DNA from: Angiostrongylus vasorum
Taxonomy: Eukaryota; Nematoda; Chromadorea; Rhabditida; Metastrongylidae
Direction: 5' to 3'
DNA length: 64,000 bases
NCBI GenBank assembly: GCA_018806985.1
Contig: JADANN010000122.1
Location: 478,501-542,500 of the forward strand
Shown: one piece after another, positions 10,955 to 23,900 of the stretch
How the letters are laid out: each line of letters opens with the position of its first letter
Position numbering within the stretch: the first letter of the stretch is position 1
Notes under the pieces: generated by a model
What the model was told of the DNA's origin: nothing
What the model saw: only the letters and a program-made list of their open reading frames with translations
Database searches by the model: none
Position numbers and translations under genes: made by a program

Positions 10955-12010
10955 GGAGAGCGAACAACGAACAGCTCTTATCGGACGTTTACGGTTGAAG
11001 AGATGTGGATCAATACCGGCTTTGAAATTGTTCATCGTCTGCACACCATTATCTTCTTCGTGCAAGATTTCATTTTCCGTGGAAAGGAGAAAAAGCCGTT
11101 AAATTCAAAAAACGAAGTCGCAAAACCACCATACGCTAAGACTTATCCAGTACATTAGTCAGCTGTTGAAAACGTGCCGTTCTTGATGATATCAACGAGG
11201 AATACGATTGGCTCACTCAACATCTTCACTTTAGAGCTGTGAGAGCTGAGAGTTCGAAAGTAGCCAGGAGACGTCTATCTTCAGAAACACACCAGCAGAT
11301 GCGCCAAGATAGAATCGCACGAGCCTGAGGTAATCGCCAATTGGCATCTGAACTTCCAAAACATTAGATAAAGGCGATAAAAGACGATCTTAACGAAAGA
11401 AAAAACAACAGTTATGGCCAAAGCTTAGGAGGCTGGGACAAGCATTCGCAAAGCCCGCCGAAACTTCTCCAATACACGATCTTCGCTTTTCTAATGGCAT
11501 CGTTCTTAAATTACCAAGCATTCATCCGATGGTTAGAATTCTTAACGACTTTGATACCGCTTGTGGAAAAATCGGTCTTCGGCCAAATCTCAGAAACCAA
11601 TGTCGCACTCATGTTTAACGATTATCTCCGGATGCTCTAGATGCATCTATCTAGGTCAGCAAATTAACATGATGAACGAATTTGTTCCAGGGTTGAGTAA
11701 GAGGAAGCGACCGGCTTAGGGAACGCTCAAGAGCATTGGTGATGTAGGGACGAGAACAAAGAATACCCGACTCCATGCCCAACTTTTAGACTGTGCGATT
11801 CTTCCTGACTAACGTATGCATCAGAAACCTCGTCGCTGCGTAAGCAGGATAAAGGATCACACGGCGTTACTGAACGCACAGTCGAAAGGACGATGCTAGG
11901 AGTATCCCGTGTCACACAAGTGAGGAAAAAGGATCCGAAGCTCCGACCTACGTCAACTATCGGAAATCAAAGACACCTTTCTATACGCCAAACTGTCGAA
12001 GATAAGGTGG
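10955..12010 (+). mobile_element. Degenerate LINE (RTE-like) fragment
   Basis: Broken plus-strand frames follow the order of a nematode RTE-type LINE. An endonuclease-region remnant lies near 10960-11100. A linker (INEEYDWLTQHLH and RRLSSETHQQMRQDRIARA) lies near 11190-11325. Reverse transcriptase end pieces follow (ACGKIGLRPNLRN near 11570; cysteine/leucine-rich CIYLGQQINMMNEF near 11640) and then the C-terminal region around 11740-12000. Many stops and deletions show that it is dead. Confidence 0.75.
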
Positions 12011-12064
12011 GCCAAGAAAGTAATGCGTACATAAAGTAGGAATAATACTGACCCGATGAACCAC

Positions 12065-12353
12065 AACGTTGCTGAGATATTTGCAAAACTCTGGACCACA
12101 GGTGTCTAAGGTGGGGAACGAACGCGCTATTTTCCTTTCCTGGGAGTAACGCATTCACCACCACACCAAGCGGGTCCTTCGTTTCGCCTGTCTCTCAGCT
12201 AGTTCTATCGATCAATGCCATCAGCAATCACCCGTCAACGGGAGCATAGTGTGGTGGTGAACGCGTTACTTCCCGGAAAGTACAATAGCGCGTTCGTTCC
12301 CCACCTTAGACACCTGTGGTCCAGAGTTTTGCAAATATCTCAGCAACGTTGAA
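12065..12353. repeat. Inverted pair of family D repeats
   Basis: A minus-strand copy at 12065-12168 faces a plus-strand copy at 12250-12353 across an 80-bp spacer. The arms are nearly identical and share private changes (GTTGCTGAGAT, GGTGTCTAAGGTGGGG) that other family D copies lack. This points to an inverted duplication rather than two independent insertions. Confidence 0.8.
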
Positions 12354-12680
12354 GTTATATTTCGCAATATACCCTGCCATCAAAAAAGAGTAGGCAGTAG
12401 GCAAAAAAGGTTAAAATTGTGATTATAACTATAGCCTAAGCTTAACTGGGTTCAATGCCTATTTGGGCTCCCCAGATCAATCCCGTTGACGGGTGATTGC
12501 TGATGGCAAAAGATCGAAAGAACTAGCTGAGAGACAGGCGAAACAAAAGACCCGCATGGTGTGGTGGTGAGCGCGCTACGCCCCGGAAAGGACAATAGCG
12601 CGTTCGTTCCCCACCATAGGCACCTGCGGTCCAGAGTTTTGCAAATATCTCAGCTTCGTTGAAGTTATATAACCTCCTAT
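12354..12680 (+). repeat. Family D repeat, longer copy
   Basis: It runs from TTCGCAATATACCCTGCCAT through TGACGGGTGATTGCTGATGG, a tRNA-like region GGTGTGGTGGTGAGCGCG with CGCGTTCGTTCCCCACC (box A/B-like), and GAGTTTTGCAAATATCTCAG, ending at GAAGTTATAT. The same unit occurs at 56060-56745. Confidence 0.75.
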
Positions 12681-12819
12681 TCATAATTAGTGCTCTGCAG
12701 TTTACAATCACGATAACCTGAAATGTATACAACTATACGGTTTTATTATGCTTATTTCTACTAAATAAGCCAACATCACATATATCACACTATCCGTATT
12801 CCAACAGTCCTTGCATTTA

Positions 12820-13146
12820 ATACATTCCTCGCATCCACCGTCCACGAAGTTCTTTGAACTCTTTTTCCATGTGGTTTCGCTGCTGCTTGTGGATTTTTTT
12901 CTCATTCATCACAATGTCTTTTTAATTCTGCTCGAGTTGATTATCCTGGAAAATGAGATACCAGTGCTCGGGAGTTACCACGTGGATTAGAGGGAGAGAC
13001 TTATTCAAGGCAAGTCGAGTATCATTTTCCGACCCCAAAGGATGATAGTCTTGCTGGACTCAGGCTGGATGTAGCCAAATCTTGGTTAGGCTGCTCCATG
13101 CGTTTCATGGACGGAATCGCTACCAATGCGTTATCTGCTCCGTTAT
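12820..13146 (-). mobile_element. SINE-B copy
   Basis: On the minus strand it starts with GGAGCAGATAACGCATTGGTAG (box A-like), followed by a weak box B region. It carries the SINE-B tail of ATTCAACGACAT-type sequence, an AGCAGCGAAACCACATGG segment and GTGGACGGTGGATGCGAGG near 12825-12850. Confidence 0.65.
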
Positions 13147-14190
13147 AAAATTTGCATATTAGCAAACATTACAGTCATTCCGTATTTCTACTTCTTACGG
13201 GAATTATTGGAACAATACAGATAGAAATATTTATTGAGCTGGCTACACCTAGTGTTCACTAGCTTGTTTTGTGTGTCGGCGAACTAGAGTCCCTAAATTC
13301 TTGGCTATATGTTATAGCAGCCAGCATATGTAGTGTACGTTTTTATGCTCCATTTGGTGTATGGCCCATTAAAAGTGCAGCCGCCGGCAATCTGTTGAAA
13401 AAACCTGTATCCGGAAATCCCTATTTTCTGGAGGCTCTAAGAACAGATTCTTCACGGATTCACTCTTTACATCTGAGCGACTTAGTGGAAGAAACTGTGT
13501 TTATATTTAAACTATGTGAAGCAAAATTTGTATTTACCCAAACCATAATGAAGCCATATTGGCGTACCGTTTGATCATTTTCTTGAAAAAAAAAGCGTAG
13601 TACACTATATGGTTTCTTGTGTGCAGAAACAGCTTCCGTTGGCTGGAATTCTTGACTGCTTATGGTCATGTTAAGGTAAGAAAAAGAGGGGTTTGAAATA
13701 CTATTCAATAAGTCACGTTACAGAGACAGGATGACTTCTAAAAAATCATACCGACTTTTGAAACTATTGATTGCTGGACTGTTTACAACTGTCGTGATGG
13801 ATCGTGGTTATCGTGTCCAATGAACGGATACATTGTGGCATATATACCCGTAGAATTATAGAACTAGTTTTGTTCTAGAAATCTGTCTAGTTCCTAATCG
13901 CGCAATTTTTTAAGTTTTTAAGAAGGTGTCGTGTGTTATCGGAAAACTATAGTCGTCCATTGAAGTCCAGTTTAAATCATGATTGTTTTAAGAGATGAGT
14001 GGAGATAAAAAGCATAAGGAAATGCGAAAATATAGTTTGCATACATTGCAAAAATTTTACCAACTTCCGACGTCGTTGTGGTGGAATGGTGAACTATTTA
14101 TTTTTAATACACGCAAGAATGTGCTCCAAAAGCATGGAAGGACACGATGAGGGTACGTAGAGTATCAGAAACGCACAATTTTTCCTACGA
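13147..14190. other. No gene recognised
   Basis: A 101-codon open frame near 13269-13574 has no recognisable motif or splice signals, and nothing else stands out. Confidence 0.45.
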
Positions 14191-14194
14191 TCCT

Positions 14195-14555
14195 TCGTCT
14201 GCCAATCTGTAGTGTGGATCTCAGAACTTCCGTTCTATTCACTTCCTCGCCTCCATCATTCACCCAGGTATTCGAACTTTTCGCATGTAGCTTCGGCTGT
14301 TGCTTGAGGATTGTTGTTTTCCTTATGGATGTCGTTGAATTTTGGTCGAGTGGATCCTCCATTCAGTCTTGGGATAGCCGTTCTACAGAGTTAGCACTTC
14401 GATTTCAAGGAGTGAGTTGTTTCCGGACAAGCCTAGTACCAATTTCTCGACTACGTAATGAGAGGTTTTGTGAGCCCTCAGTGGGTCGGACCAGCACTGT
14501 GCTCTTGATGAACGGATGAACGGCATCGCTGCCACTGCGTTACCGTCTTCTCAAC
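14195..14555 (-). mobile_element. SINE-B copy
   Basis: The minus-strand head GGTAACGCAGTGGCAGCGATG is followed by AAATTGGTACTAGGCTTGTC, which is the segment shared with SINE-A. The B-type tail follows (TCGACCAAAATTCAACGACATC, then CAGCCGAAGCTACATGCG). Confidence 0.75.
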
Positions 14556-15265
14556 ACATAAAGTGCTTTCAAAAAACACAGAAAAGCAGATTTATAAAGC
14601 GAGAGTCGTGATAAAAGAACTAGACCTATTAACTAGAAGGACGTGATGATCGATGTGACTCTTTTTGGTGTCGTATTGAATGCGGCGGAAATTTGGTGGA
14701 AATTGGAGTTTTTTTTTCGAATTTGAATTTGGAAACCTCTTGCGGTCCCTACGCTCGGTGAATTCATCTGGCATCTGTCTTTTACAGACTACGCTCTGTT
14801 TGGTTTACTAGTTAAATATATCCAGTTGAAACGCATTTCCTATTATGTGAAAATATGAGGTGCGTTGCTGTTACAGGGCGTGTTTATTCATTTCTAACTG
14901 CTGGCTATTGTTGCTCCTGATCAATCGTGTTGGCAGAACTTTCTATCGTGGTCAGATTTACCTGTTTTTGCTACAGTTAACGGACTAGTATTATAAAAAG
15001 GGAAAAAGTTAAAAGCGTTGAGAGAAAAATTATATAATCCGTACCGTTTACAATTTCACTATCACAAGATGAAATAATGTCAAAGGTTCAAACGAAAATG
15101 GTAAAAAAAATTGCTAGAGGTCGGCCGAAGTTTAGCTCTGCCCCCGTTGACCTGCTAATGCGTGAACAGTTGTTCGTATTCGTTTTAACATTCTATCACT
15201 GCTTTTTTTCCTTTTAAACGACTCGTCTTTCACGTCTACTGTGCGAATTACAGCATTTCTTGAAT
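14556..15265. other. No gene recognised
   Basis: The stretch is A/T-rich and holds no motif-bearing frame, tRNA or named repeat. Confidence 0.45.
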
Positions 15266-15269
15266 TCGA

Positions 15270-15590
15270 TTCGTTTCCTCGCATCAGTCATCTACGAAGA
15301 TCTCCGGACATTTCGCATGTAGGTTCGACTTGGGCTTGACGATTGTCGTATTCTTTATGAATGTCGTTGAATTCTAGTCCTGTCTGTCGATTCTGGCTAG
15401 ATTCCTGAAATAGGCGGTCTAGAGTGTTTCCACTTAGATTACAGAGAGCGGACTTTTCCGAGACAAGGTTGATAGCAGTTTCCCGAATCCGAAGGAATGA
15501 GAAACTTGCTGAGCCAGCTGCGGATTCGAGCTAGCATCGTGTTTGTGGTGATCTGCACCACTACCAGTGCGCTACCCTTCTGCTGATTTT
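15270..15590 (-). mobile_element. SINE-B copy
   Basis: The minus-strand head AGAAGGGTAGCGCACTGGTAG is followed by a GATCACC/GCTAGCTCGAATCCGC box B-like part, the shared GGGAAACTGCTATCAACC region and the B tail (AATTCAACGACATTCATAAA). The far end reads TTCGTAGATGACTGATGCGAGG. Confidence 0.75.
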
Positions 15591-16170
15591 TGAAGTAAAA
15601 ATACAAATAGGATTGTTATAAAAAGTATTATGAGCACACGATAAAGATCAGCTTATTAGTCTAAGTTCTCATGTATGGTTAACCTATATAATGCCTTTTT
15701 TTCCGTCTTAGGTCTATCCAGTGGTTGTTTTTACCCTTCTATGATATGTTGTTCTGTCATAATTTTCTGCACGAATTTTTACTCATACATGATTTTGTTT
15801 TTGATAATTTGGGACTTTTTCTCGAGGATCTTCAAATTTAATTGCCTTCCTTTCATTCAATCATGATTGGTTTCAAGATACTGTACATACTCAATTTTCT
15901 TTATCATGTTTATTGATGTAGTTTGCTACGATTTAAGAACGTACGATGATCTTCTTCGTATTCTTTGGAGAATGAGGTAACTTTCAGCTCAGTGCTATTA
16001 TTTTAAAAAGTGTTGGTCAGCAAACTTGTCACATTACCGGTTACATTCGAGAATAAGAGGTTTAAACTGTGTCATGCTTTTTTATTTACCGACTTGTTAA
16101 CTTCCTGTAAGCATCAATAGCTCTTGAGGGTAAGAGAAAAATATGGAGGGGAGAATAGCAGATCATAAGA
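15591..16170. other. No gene recognised
   Basis: T-rich sequence with hydrophobic-looking short frames of low complexity; no gene support. Confidence 0.45.
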
Positions 16171-16175
16171 AAAAG

Positions 16176-16300
16176 TGTACTCGCTGGTGGGGAACGAACG
16201 CGCTATTACCCTTTCGAGGGGCTAACACGTTCACCACCACACCATTTGGGTCCTTCGTTTCGCCTTTCTCTCATTGCTGGTGAAAGTGATCGATAGAACT
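16176..16300 (-). repeat. Family D repeat fragment
   Basis: It contains TGGGGAACGAACGCGCTATTAC, AACACGTTCACCACCACACC and GTCCTTCGTTTCGCCTTTCTC, matching the tRNA-like part of family D. Confidence 0.75.
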
Positions 16301-16359
16301 GGCTGTTTTATAGGACTTAACATTGTTTATAGTGCTAGTCCTTGCACTTCTTTCTCGTT

Positions 16360-16690
16360 CTAATGGTTTTCACTCATCCATCATCTACAAAGGTAATCGG
16401 ATTTGCGAGTACGTTCCATCGTTGTTTGAGTATTGTATGTCTTATTTATTATTTATGGATGTCATTGAATGCTGGTAAAGTAGATTCTAGGTGGGATACT
16501 GGCACGACCTTGCTCCGTAGCTCCAAGGTCTTGACCGTAGGCCTGTTTGTGGATCGGAGAGAGCTCTTCGCAGACAAGTTTGACACCAATTTGCCGAACT
16601 GGAAAAGTTGCGAGGCTTGGTTGCCCTGACCATGGTCGTATCAGTGCCAGTGTTGAACGGCATTTCTATGACTGTATTAGCTGTCCCTTA
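16360..16690 (-). mobile_element. SINE-B-like copy
   Basis: The minus strand carries a degenerate head near 16650-16690, the shared CAAATTGGTGTCAAACTTGTC segment near 16570-16590 and the B tail (AGCATTCAATGACATCCATA) near 16450-16475. Confidence 0.6.
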
Positions 16691-17925
16691 ATTCTGTTAA
16701 TTACCCATTCCAATTCATTTTTTTCACCTTGTTTTCTTAACGCTGTAATATCTAGCAGCATGTGGTTAATGAGGGTTGTGTCGCATTTATATGCTGTCAA
16801 CTCTTGAAGCCTGCTGCCAGCAGTCAGTTCCCTACAGTGGTGCTTGTCGTAAAGCTGCTTGGTCACGAACCTGCCTATGAATGTTGCTTACGAAATCGTT
16901 GTGAAGACAGCATACTTGTGTACTTTAATGGGTCATCTTCGCAATTCGTGCCAACCACAGTGCATTCATTTCAGATTCGTTTTATTCTTTCGTCATAGGG
17001 TCGTTCGTTCGTTGTTGTTGTCAGTTTCAAAGCATTGGGACGTTTGCAGCTACCATTCTGTGTGATCAGTGAATCGTTTCCAGCTACTGATACAATATAT
17101 GGTTAATGTTAGCCGTAAACAGACTGTTAAATTTGTAAGCCATATTCTTCTTATTCCCACATTTTTTTCCATCGCACGACCGGTCCCTCATATATTTCGC
17201 TTTCGATGTATTTATATTACACTGAATGTTGACAATGAATTTTTTCCTTGCAGATGTGGACTGACTACTCTGGCTCTATGTTCTATGTATTACCCATATG
17301 TTGTTTTGCAGATCTGATACTTTGTTTCTAGGTACTTTGCTGAAACGTCGATTGCATGAAGAAATAGGTCGTGGGTATTTTTTTCTTGAAATTCCATATC
17401 CTATCACCGAAAAAGGTAGGCAGATGTAAGGATTCTACATCCGAAGACTTCGCTAAGTTGGCGAATCATATCGTTATGAAGGCGCGTAGAGCTGGTACGC
17501 GTTCCTTGGTACGCGTTCCTTCCCCATATTGCAACTGTTCGTCTGTTTGCGTACTCTTCTCCATTTGTGGTAATGGAAAAAAAGCGAATAGGGTTGGTCC
17601 CTTTTTACACTCCCACTTCGTTGTTTCTATATTTTTTCTGCACTTATTCACGACTTTATCGATTTTAAAGTTTCAGATTATTTTCTACGTTCATATTTAA
17701 TCTCATTTAGTCTCCCACAGTCAAGAATAAAAGACTCATTTTTCCCCTCAGAACTATTTGTAAACTTATCTGCAGTGGTGTTTCTAATACCTAAACATTT
17801 GTTATTTAAGGTCGAAATAGTTATGGTTAGGTTACAAAAATCTGTCCGTTCTGCGTTCGTCTCGACGTTCTGCGTTTTGACCGTAGGCATCGTTTTCAGT
17901 TAGGACTACCATGTTTTTTTTTCCC
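16691..17925. other. No gene recognised; upstream of epoxide hydrolase
   Basis: Several short frames overlap here but none shows motifs. A direct CGTTCCTTGGTA / CGTTCCTT duplication lies near 17500. The last part is the presumed promoter and outron of the epoxide hydrolase. Confidence 0.45.
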
Positions 17926-17939
17926 TTTACATTTCAGGT

Positions 17940-20900
17940 ATGGGGTTAACGTTCCACATATTACTCGCCATTGTTCTTGCTTCAGGACTTCATTTCCTCT
18001 ACAGCGCATACTTCATACCGCCAGAAAATGTAAGAATAATTTTGCACCAGGGGAACAAAATTGAACCTCCAAATTGTCTGCCACTCATAGCACGCAAGTT
18101 TCTTTCCGATTCACGTGGGCCAGCAATGCTCTATAGTGTGACCTAGGAGAACCCTGACCGGCCTGTCTCTGTGGTTCCCCTGGAAGAAGTATCCAACCAG
18201 TAACATTCCAGCTCAATAGGAAATATGCCGAGTTCTACATGACTTTTCTGAAAATGGGTCATTCAAGCCAATAAACAGCAAAAATTTCGACTACAATATC
18301 TACGACGCACCAGTATACATTTTTTATATTACGTAATTTTACACATAGGAAGCAGTTTACGGTCAGCATTTGATTTCAGTGATGAATTAAGTGGTAACTC
18401 GTAACCAATAGCAGCCCATACTCGCAATTGTGAGAGTTCTATGCTTTAGTATCTTTCACAATACTAATAAAATATTGAGTATATGGATCTACTGTTGTTA
18501 AGTGGACCCTCAGAAAACTATAATTGGTTGTTCTGTTTCTACCAACGGTAAATCCTTGTTTTACAACCAAGCTATTACGTTCATAGATCCTCGAGACGGC
18601 ATGTTACTGTCCTTGTGAATGAGTGGTCTCTGCCGCATACTCTCTGAAACAGGGGATGGGGAAATTTTTTTGCAGCGCTCGTTTACTCCTAGCTGAGATC
18701 ATGGTTTCTATATGAAACTTTGTGCAATTCTATATCAGTTTTTATTCCCCTTTTAGAAATGCAACCTTCTGTAGAGCCAATTTGTCTGAGGAGATCACCA
18801 ACTCACCTTTGACCTTGGGCCCTATCGAATTTCAAATTTTGTTTCTGCTTATCTACCAGGATCCACCACTGTCCTAGTATCAAACTAGTTGCATGATGGC
18901 AAATCTCCTCTGCTCCACAATAGCAGCTACTGCCCTGTGGTGGTGACGACCTGGGGCAGACTTTGGCCAGGTTGACCTCGGTACACCTGGGAACCACAAT
19001 GGCTAGACCAGCAGAACTCCCGAAAAAACGGAAGCTATGCTGGGACCCGCACAACCAATGAAGACGGGCCATCCAAATATCCAAATAAGTAGGTTTCTGC
19101 TTATTCTGCTTATCTTCAGTGCTTTATTAACTCATTCGTCACACAAGCAATTTTTCGTTGAATGTAGTTTTTCTCGTTTTTTTTTACAGTAAAAAGTGAT
19201 TTTTCAACAAATTGGGGTTTTGAGGGGGTATGAACATGACAGGATTGTGGAAGAGACTTTGCTGTACCACTCTAAAGGTGTGAATGACATGTATGCTACT
19301 ATTTACTACGTGTTACTACAGCCCACCAGGCAAACGTTACTGTCGAAGTTTAAAAAATGTTTCGCAGTGTTTATGTTGACTCTGTTCCGACATTTTTATA
19401 TCAACGTATTTCGTACAATAACGCATGGCGATTAAATCTGGAAACAGTTAGTTGTTAGTCAAATTACTGGTAAATGAACTTTCGAAGAAGGTTTTTGCTA
19501 AATCATTAAGTGCAGTGAATGGCTTTTTTGGTCCCAGCCCTCCTATTTTGATCGGCTTTCGACTAGCTATCAGAGTGAATTTATATAGTTTACTAAAAAA
19601 GTTTTCAACCCAACGAACTAATAGCGAACACCACAGTTTCCAAGTGTTACGGCTAGGTTAATTGAATTTCAAACTACCAGACTCAGTCACGCATATGCCG
19701 TTAGGATTTAAAGTAAGAAGAATACAGGCAAATTCATGACTTACAACTTCAGAACCTATTATTTCTCTTAAGAACTTTTGTCGATCCAATATTTTCTACC
19801 CGCAGACTACTGTTGCTAGATTACACAGAATTATTAATTGGAAATTTAGGTAGACATAGAAGAAAGCGGATGGTATGGTTCTGGTCCACAGCGTCCTGAT
19901 GACTTAACTGTTTATCCTTTCAAGGTCGATGTTCCCGAAAAGGCACTCGAAGTTAGACAGTATTCCTTCATTCTCCATTATAAGGAAAACAGTTTAAAAT
20001 ATACTGGTACAGTATTATTGCAGGATCTGAAGCGGAGGCTTGAGAACGCTCGCATCTCCCATACCCATCTTGAAGATTCTGATAATTTTTGGTACGGATT
20101 CAATTCTGACGAGCTGGAGGTATTCAGGAAGTACTGGTTGAATGATTACAACTGGAGGGAATACGAAGCTGTTATCAATGCATTTAGACATTTTATGACA
20201 GAAATTGAAGGTCTCAAGGTTTGTTGGGGAATTTTTGAGTTATTTTTTTATAAGCAGTGCCAAAACCCGTTGATATCTACTAAGACCACATAACCTAATT
20301 TGTTCAGCCATTTTATTCCATGTGTAACAGCAAAATCGGTTCATGTATGCTAGCATGGAAGACTGTGTAGTTAAGCGTAGCCTGATGAACCAGTGCTTGT
20401 CAGTTTGAAGTGCGCCTGTGACTTGTCCGCTTATCTGTATTAAATCGTTGTTGAGTCATATTTAAATTCGCTGTCTTTGTGAATTCATTACAAGAATAAT
20501 AACCTATGGTGGTTGTGCTCTATGATGACATTGATCAATATCATTAAGTGTTATTTTTTTATTTTTTGCAATTTATATTTTTTATGCTATAAGAGAGGTC
20601 GCATGTGGCGCAGTGGTTGGAGGCGCCATTGCGACACACATGTGGAATCGATCCTCGCTCCCGTGGCCCACCAAGTCCTCCATCCATCCGCTGTCAGCAG
20701 ATTGGTACCAGACCTGTCTGGGAGGATAGCAGCACTCGCTAGATACTTCGGTGGGCCACCACGAGTCATTGTAAAGACAGATATGCATTCAGTCACCTAA
20801 AAACGATGCTTAATAAAGTCGAATGCATGGCGGATCCCTCAGGGGATTGGCCAACGCCGAGAACTTCATCCCTTTATCCTTTTTTATGTAGCGGATAGCA

Positions 20901-23900
20901 CAGTGGTAGTGGTGTTGGTCATCACGAGCATGGTGCTATTTCGATTCCTGGACGGGTCAACCAAGCCTCACATTCCTCCAGGGTCGGGAAATTGGTACCG
21001 ACTTGTCCGAGAAAAAATCGCTATCTGAAATCCAGTTGGGAACAACACTCTAGCTCGGCTATCCCTATCGGCCCGTCATCCCTCCGAGTTCGTGAAATTG
21101 CTACTGAATTTTTCCGGGAGGAAATCAGTCTCTGCAATCCAGTTGGGAACGCTCCAGCCCGGCTATCTCAGGACTCCAGGGAGAATTGGTCGGCCAGCAT
21201 TCTACGACATTTAGGATGAAATGAAATTCCCCAAGCAGTAGCCGAAGCCACACATAAAAGTCAGAAGATCTTTGTCGACAGTGGGTGCGAGGAAATGAAG
21301 CGAATGCGAAAAGTGATGGAATAAGCACAGTAGACCTAAAGACCGGTCTTACAAAATAAAGGAAGAAGTTGAAGTATGGGTTTACTGTTTTTTTATATAA
21401 TAGGCGGTGATTTTCTGATAACTAGAGTACTTAAACATTGAGGAAATTACAGCATTGTAGGGGACAGGCTTTGCTTTGTCACTCCTATAAAGAGCAAAGT
21501 GTGAAGTATAGTTTTTCCACAGCCCATGTCTTATATGACATTTTTTGTGACTTCCGGGGTCCCTTTATATTTTTTATCCTCTGTGTTACATGTTTTAACG
21601 CGGGGCATACTTATTAAAAGTGATTTAAATAACCTTCTCTTTTAGAAAATTGTTTTAAATTTGCATGCCTTGTTTTTTGTCCAATCATAAGGATGTCTAA
21701 TCTTATTTCACGTCATTTTATCTTTATAGGTCCACTTTATCCGTGAAACTGCCGCTGCAGGGTATAAGAAAGTGTTTCCACTCCTAATCGTCCACGGTTG
21801 GCCTGGTAATGTGTTCGAGCTTTACAAGATTATACCTATGTTGACCGACCCAAAAAAGTATGGAATCCCTTCAGATGTGGGTATTCTCGAAAGTTTTGCT
21901 TTATTTTGTTTTTTTTTGTTTTGTTTTTCTCAAGACGAGAGTCTGCGCTGTTGCGATGAGAGTCAGCAGGTGTATTTTATTATCTGCACCCTCCCTCCCA
22001 ACGGTTTAACACCTTATCGTGGCTGCAACGTGTTCCTGGATGTCGGGCTCCCGATGTACAGGGGCTCCGATGTACAGGGGTGATTCATCCCCATGGCAGG
22101 GTCTCCCAAGGTGAGAAGGAATCCGGTGTTTCCATCAGGAAACCTAGCTAAGAGTAAACCAATGCCAGAAAGCACCACCGTTCTGGTATCAAACTACTCG
22201 CATGATGGCAAATCTCACTCTGATCCACAAAGGCGACGACTGCCTGTGGTGGCGACAACCTGGCGCAGACTTTGCCCTGGCTGACCTCTGAACTCCAGGG
22301 AACCACATTAGCTAAACCAGCAGAACTCCATGGAAAAAAATAGAGATTATACTGGGGCCCGCACAACCAATGAGGATGGGGCATCTAAGTATCTGCACAC
22401 TCGAAATTCATACACTTGATTTTCTCGTTGTAATTATACTCAGATTTTTCGCCTCCTCTGACAACTCATGTTGCATTTGCTGCTTTCGACAAAATTTTAA
22501 TCACGAAGTAACCATGTTAATTCCGATATCAATTGATAAATTCCTGTTATTTCTGTTTACCGCTACTGCTTGATTTCGTTTTTGAGATTGCCTTCGAAGT
22601 GGTGGCACCGTCAATTCCCGGCTACGGATGGTCTGATCAACCAAAGAAGACAGGTTGCTTATGTTTTTTGTGGACTGTTTATTATTTAGTAATTTTTATT
22701 AGTTATTGCTACAGGATTTAGTCAAGTGACCTGCGCTCGAGTGTTTCGGAAGTTGATGGAACGTCTAAACTTTAATAAATTCTATTTACAAGGAGGAGAC
22801 TGGGGCGCAATTATCAATGTTAACCTCGCCAAGCTGTATCCAGACCGAGTTTTTGGAATTCATTTAAATACGATGCCGCTTATATCACTCTCTTCTTTCA
22901 AAGTAACAGCACTTGAAATCATTGGCACACTATTTCCAAAGCTGGTTTTCTCCTCTGTGAACCACCATAATCATAGCATCCTTGAAAAATTTTCGACCAT
23001 GATAGTGGAAAGTGGTTATATGCATCTACAGGCGACGAAGCCAGACACAGTAGGTCCGTAGAACATTCTTGCTCGTGATTACTCAAAGAGATGGAATTCA
23101 TTTGCGAGTGCTGTAAGTTTGTAGGAGTATGTTCAAAGCCGTTGTTTTTTTCTTTGGCACTTCGTTTTCCAGTTTGATAAATGGGGCCTGTGAAAGGTAT
23201 AAGATATATATTACACGGTAAAAGATGACTGGCGTGCAGTTTAACCGAACGAGTCTTCATCATATACTTCTTGGTTGTGGTTGCACGACGTTTACGAATG
23301 GCCGAATCGTGGTATAAAATTAGGGCTATTCCCCATCTAGGCTGCATATGCTGAAAAGATGCTCGTGTTTTTTTACCCGAAATTCCGAGAATACGAGAAT
23401 AAAGTGACTAGAAGAATAACTGCTTCCTAGTAGAAATCCAGTTCCTTGGTAGAAAACCTGTCTTCAGTATATTTGGGCATGCGACTGACAGTGCCGACGA
23501 TATGGGAAGCCTTAACATGGCGATCTCAAGACGCAAAGGAAAAAAAATTAGGTTAACGGCGTACCTGTTAAGGGGAAAAATCTGAGGGCATTCACGATCC
23601 TTTTTGCAAGCATCCCTTTTAAGTATTCGTGTGTTTTCAGCTTTCCAACATTTTAAATCGTTTTCAAATTAGCTCCTTTGAACTCTCCAATCCCAATCGG
23701 GTGAAATTTTCCAAACGTTAACATATAATCCAATTGAAATAAAAGCCAGCAGTTTAGACTCCAATTTGGGTACGTTGTGGTTAAGCCAGCTTATACGGTA
23801 CTTATCGGTAGTGTGCAATTATCTCTGTCGTTCAATGTAGTAGTAATAGAATGTTATAGCCTAAACAATAGAGAAAAGACTTCTCTTTCATAATGGAAAA

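Noticed and set aside
22919..23347. 142-codon minus-strand frame
   Set aside because: It is the shadow of epoxide hydrolase exon 6 and its following intron.
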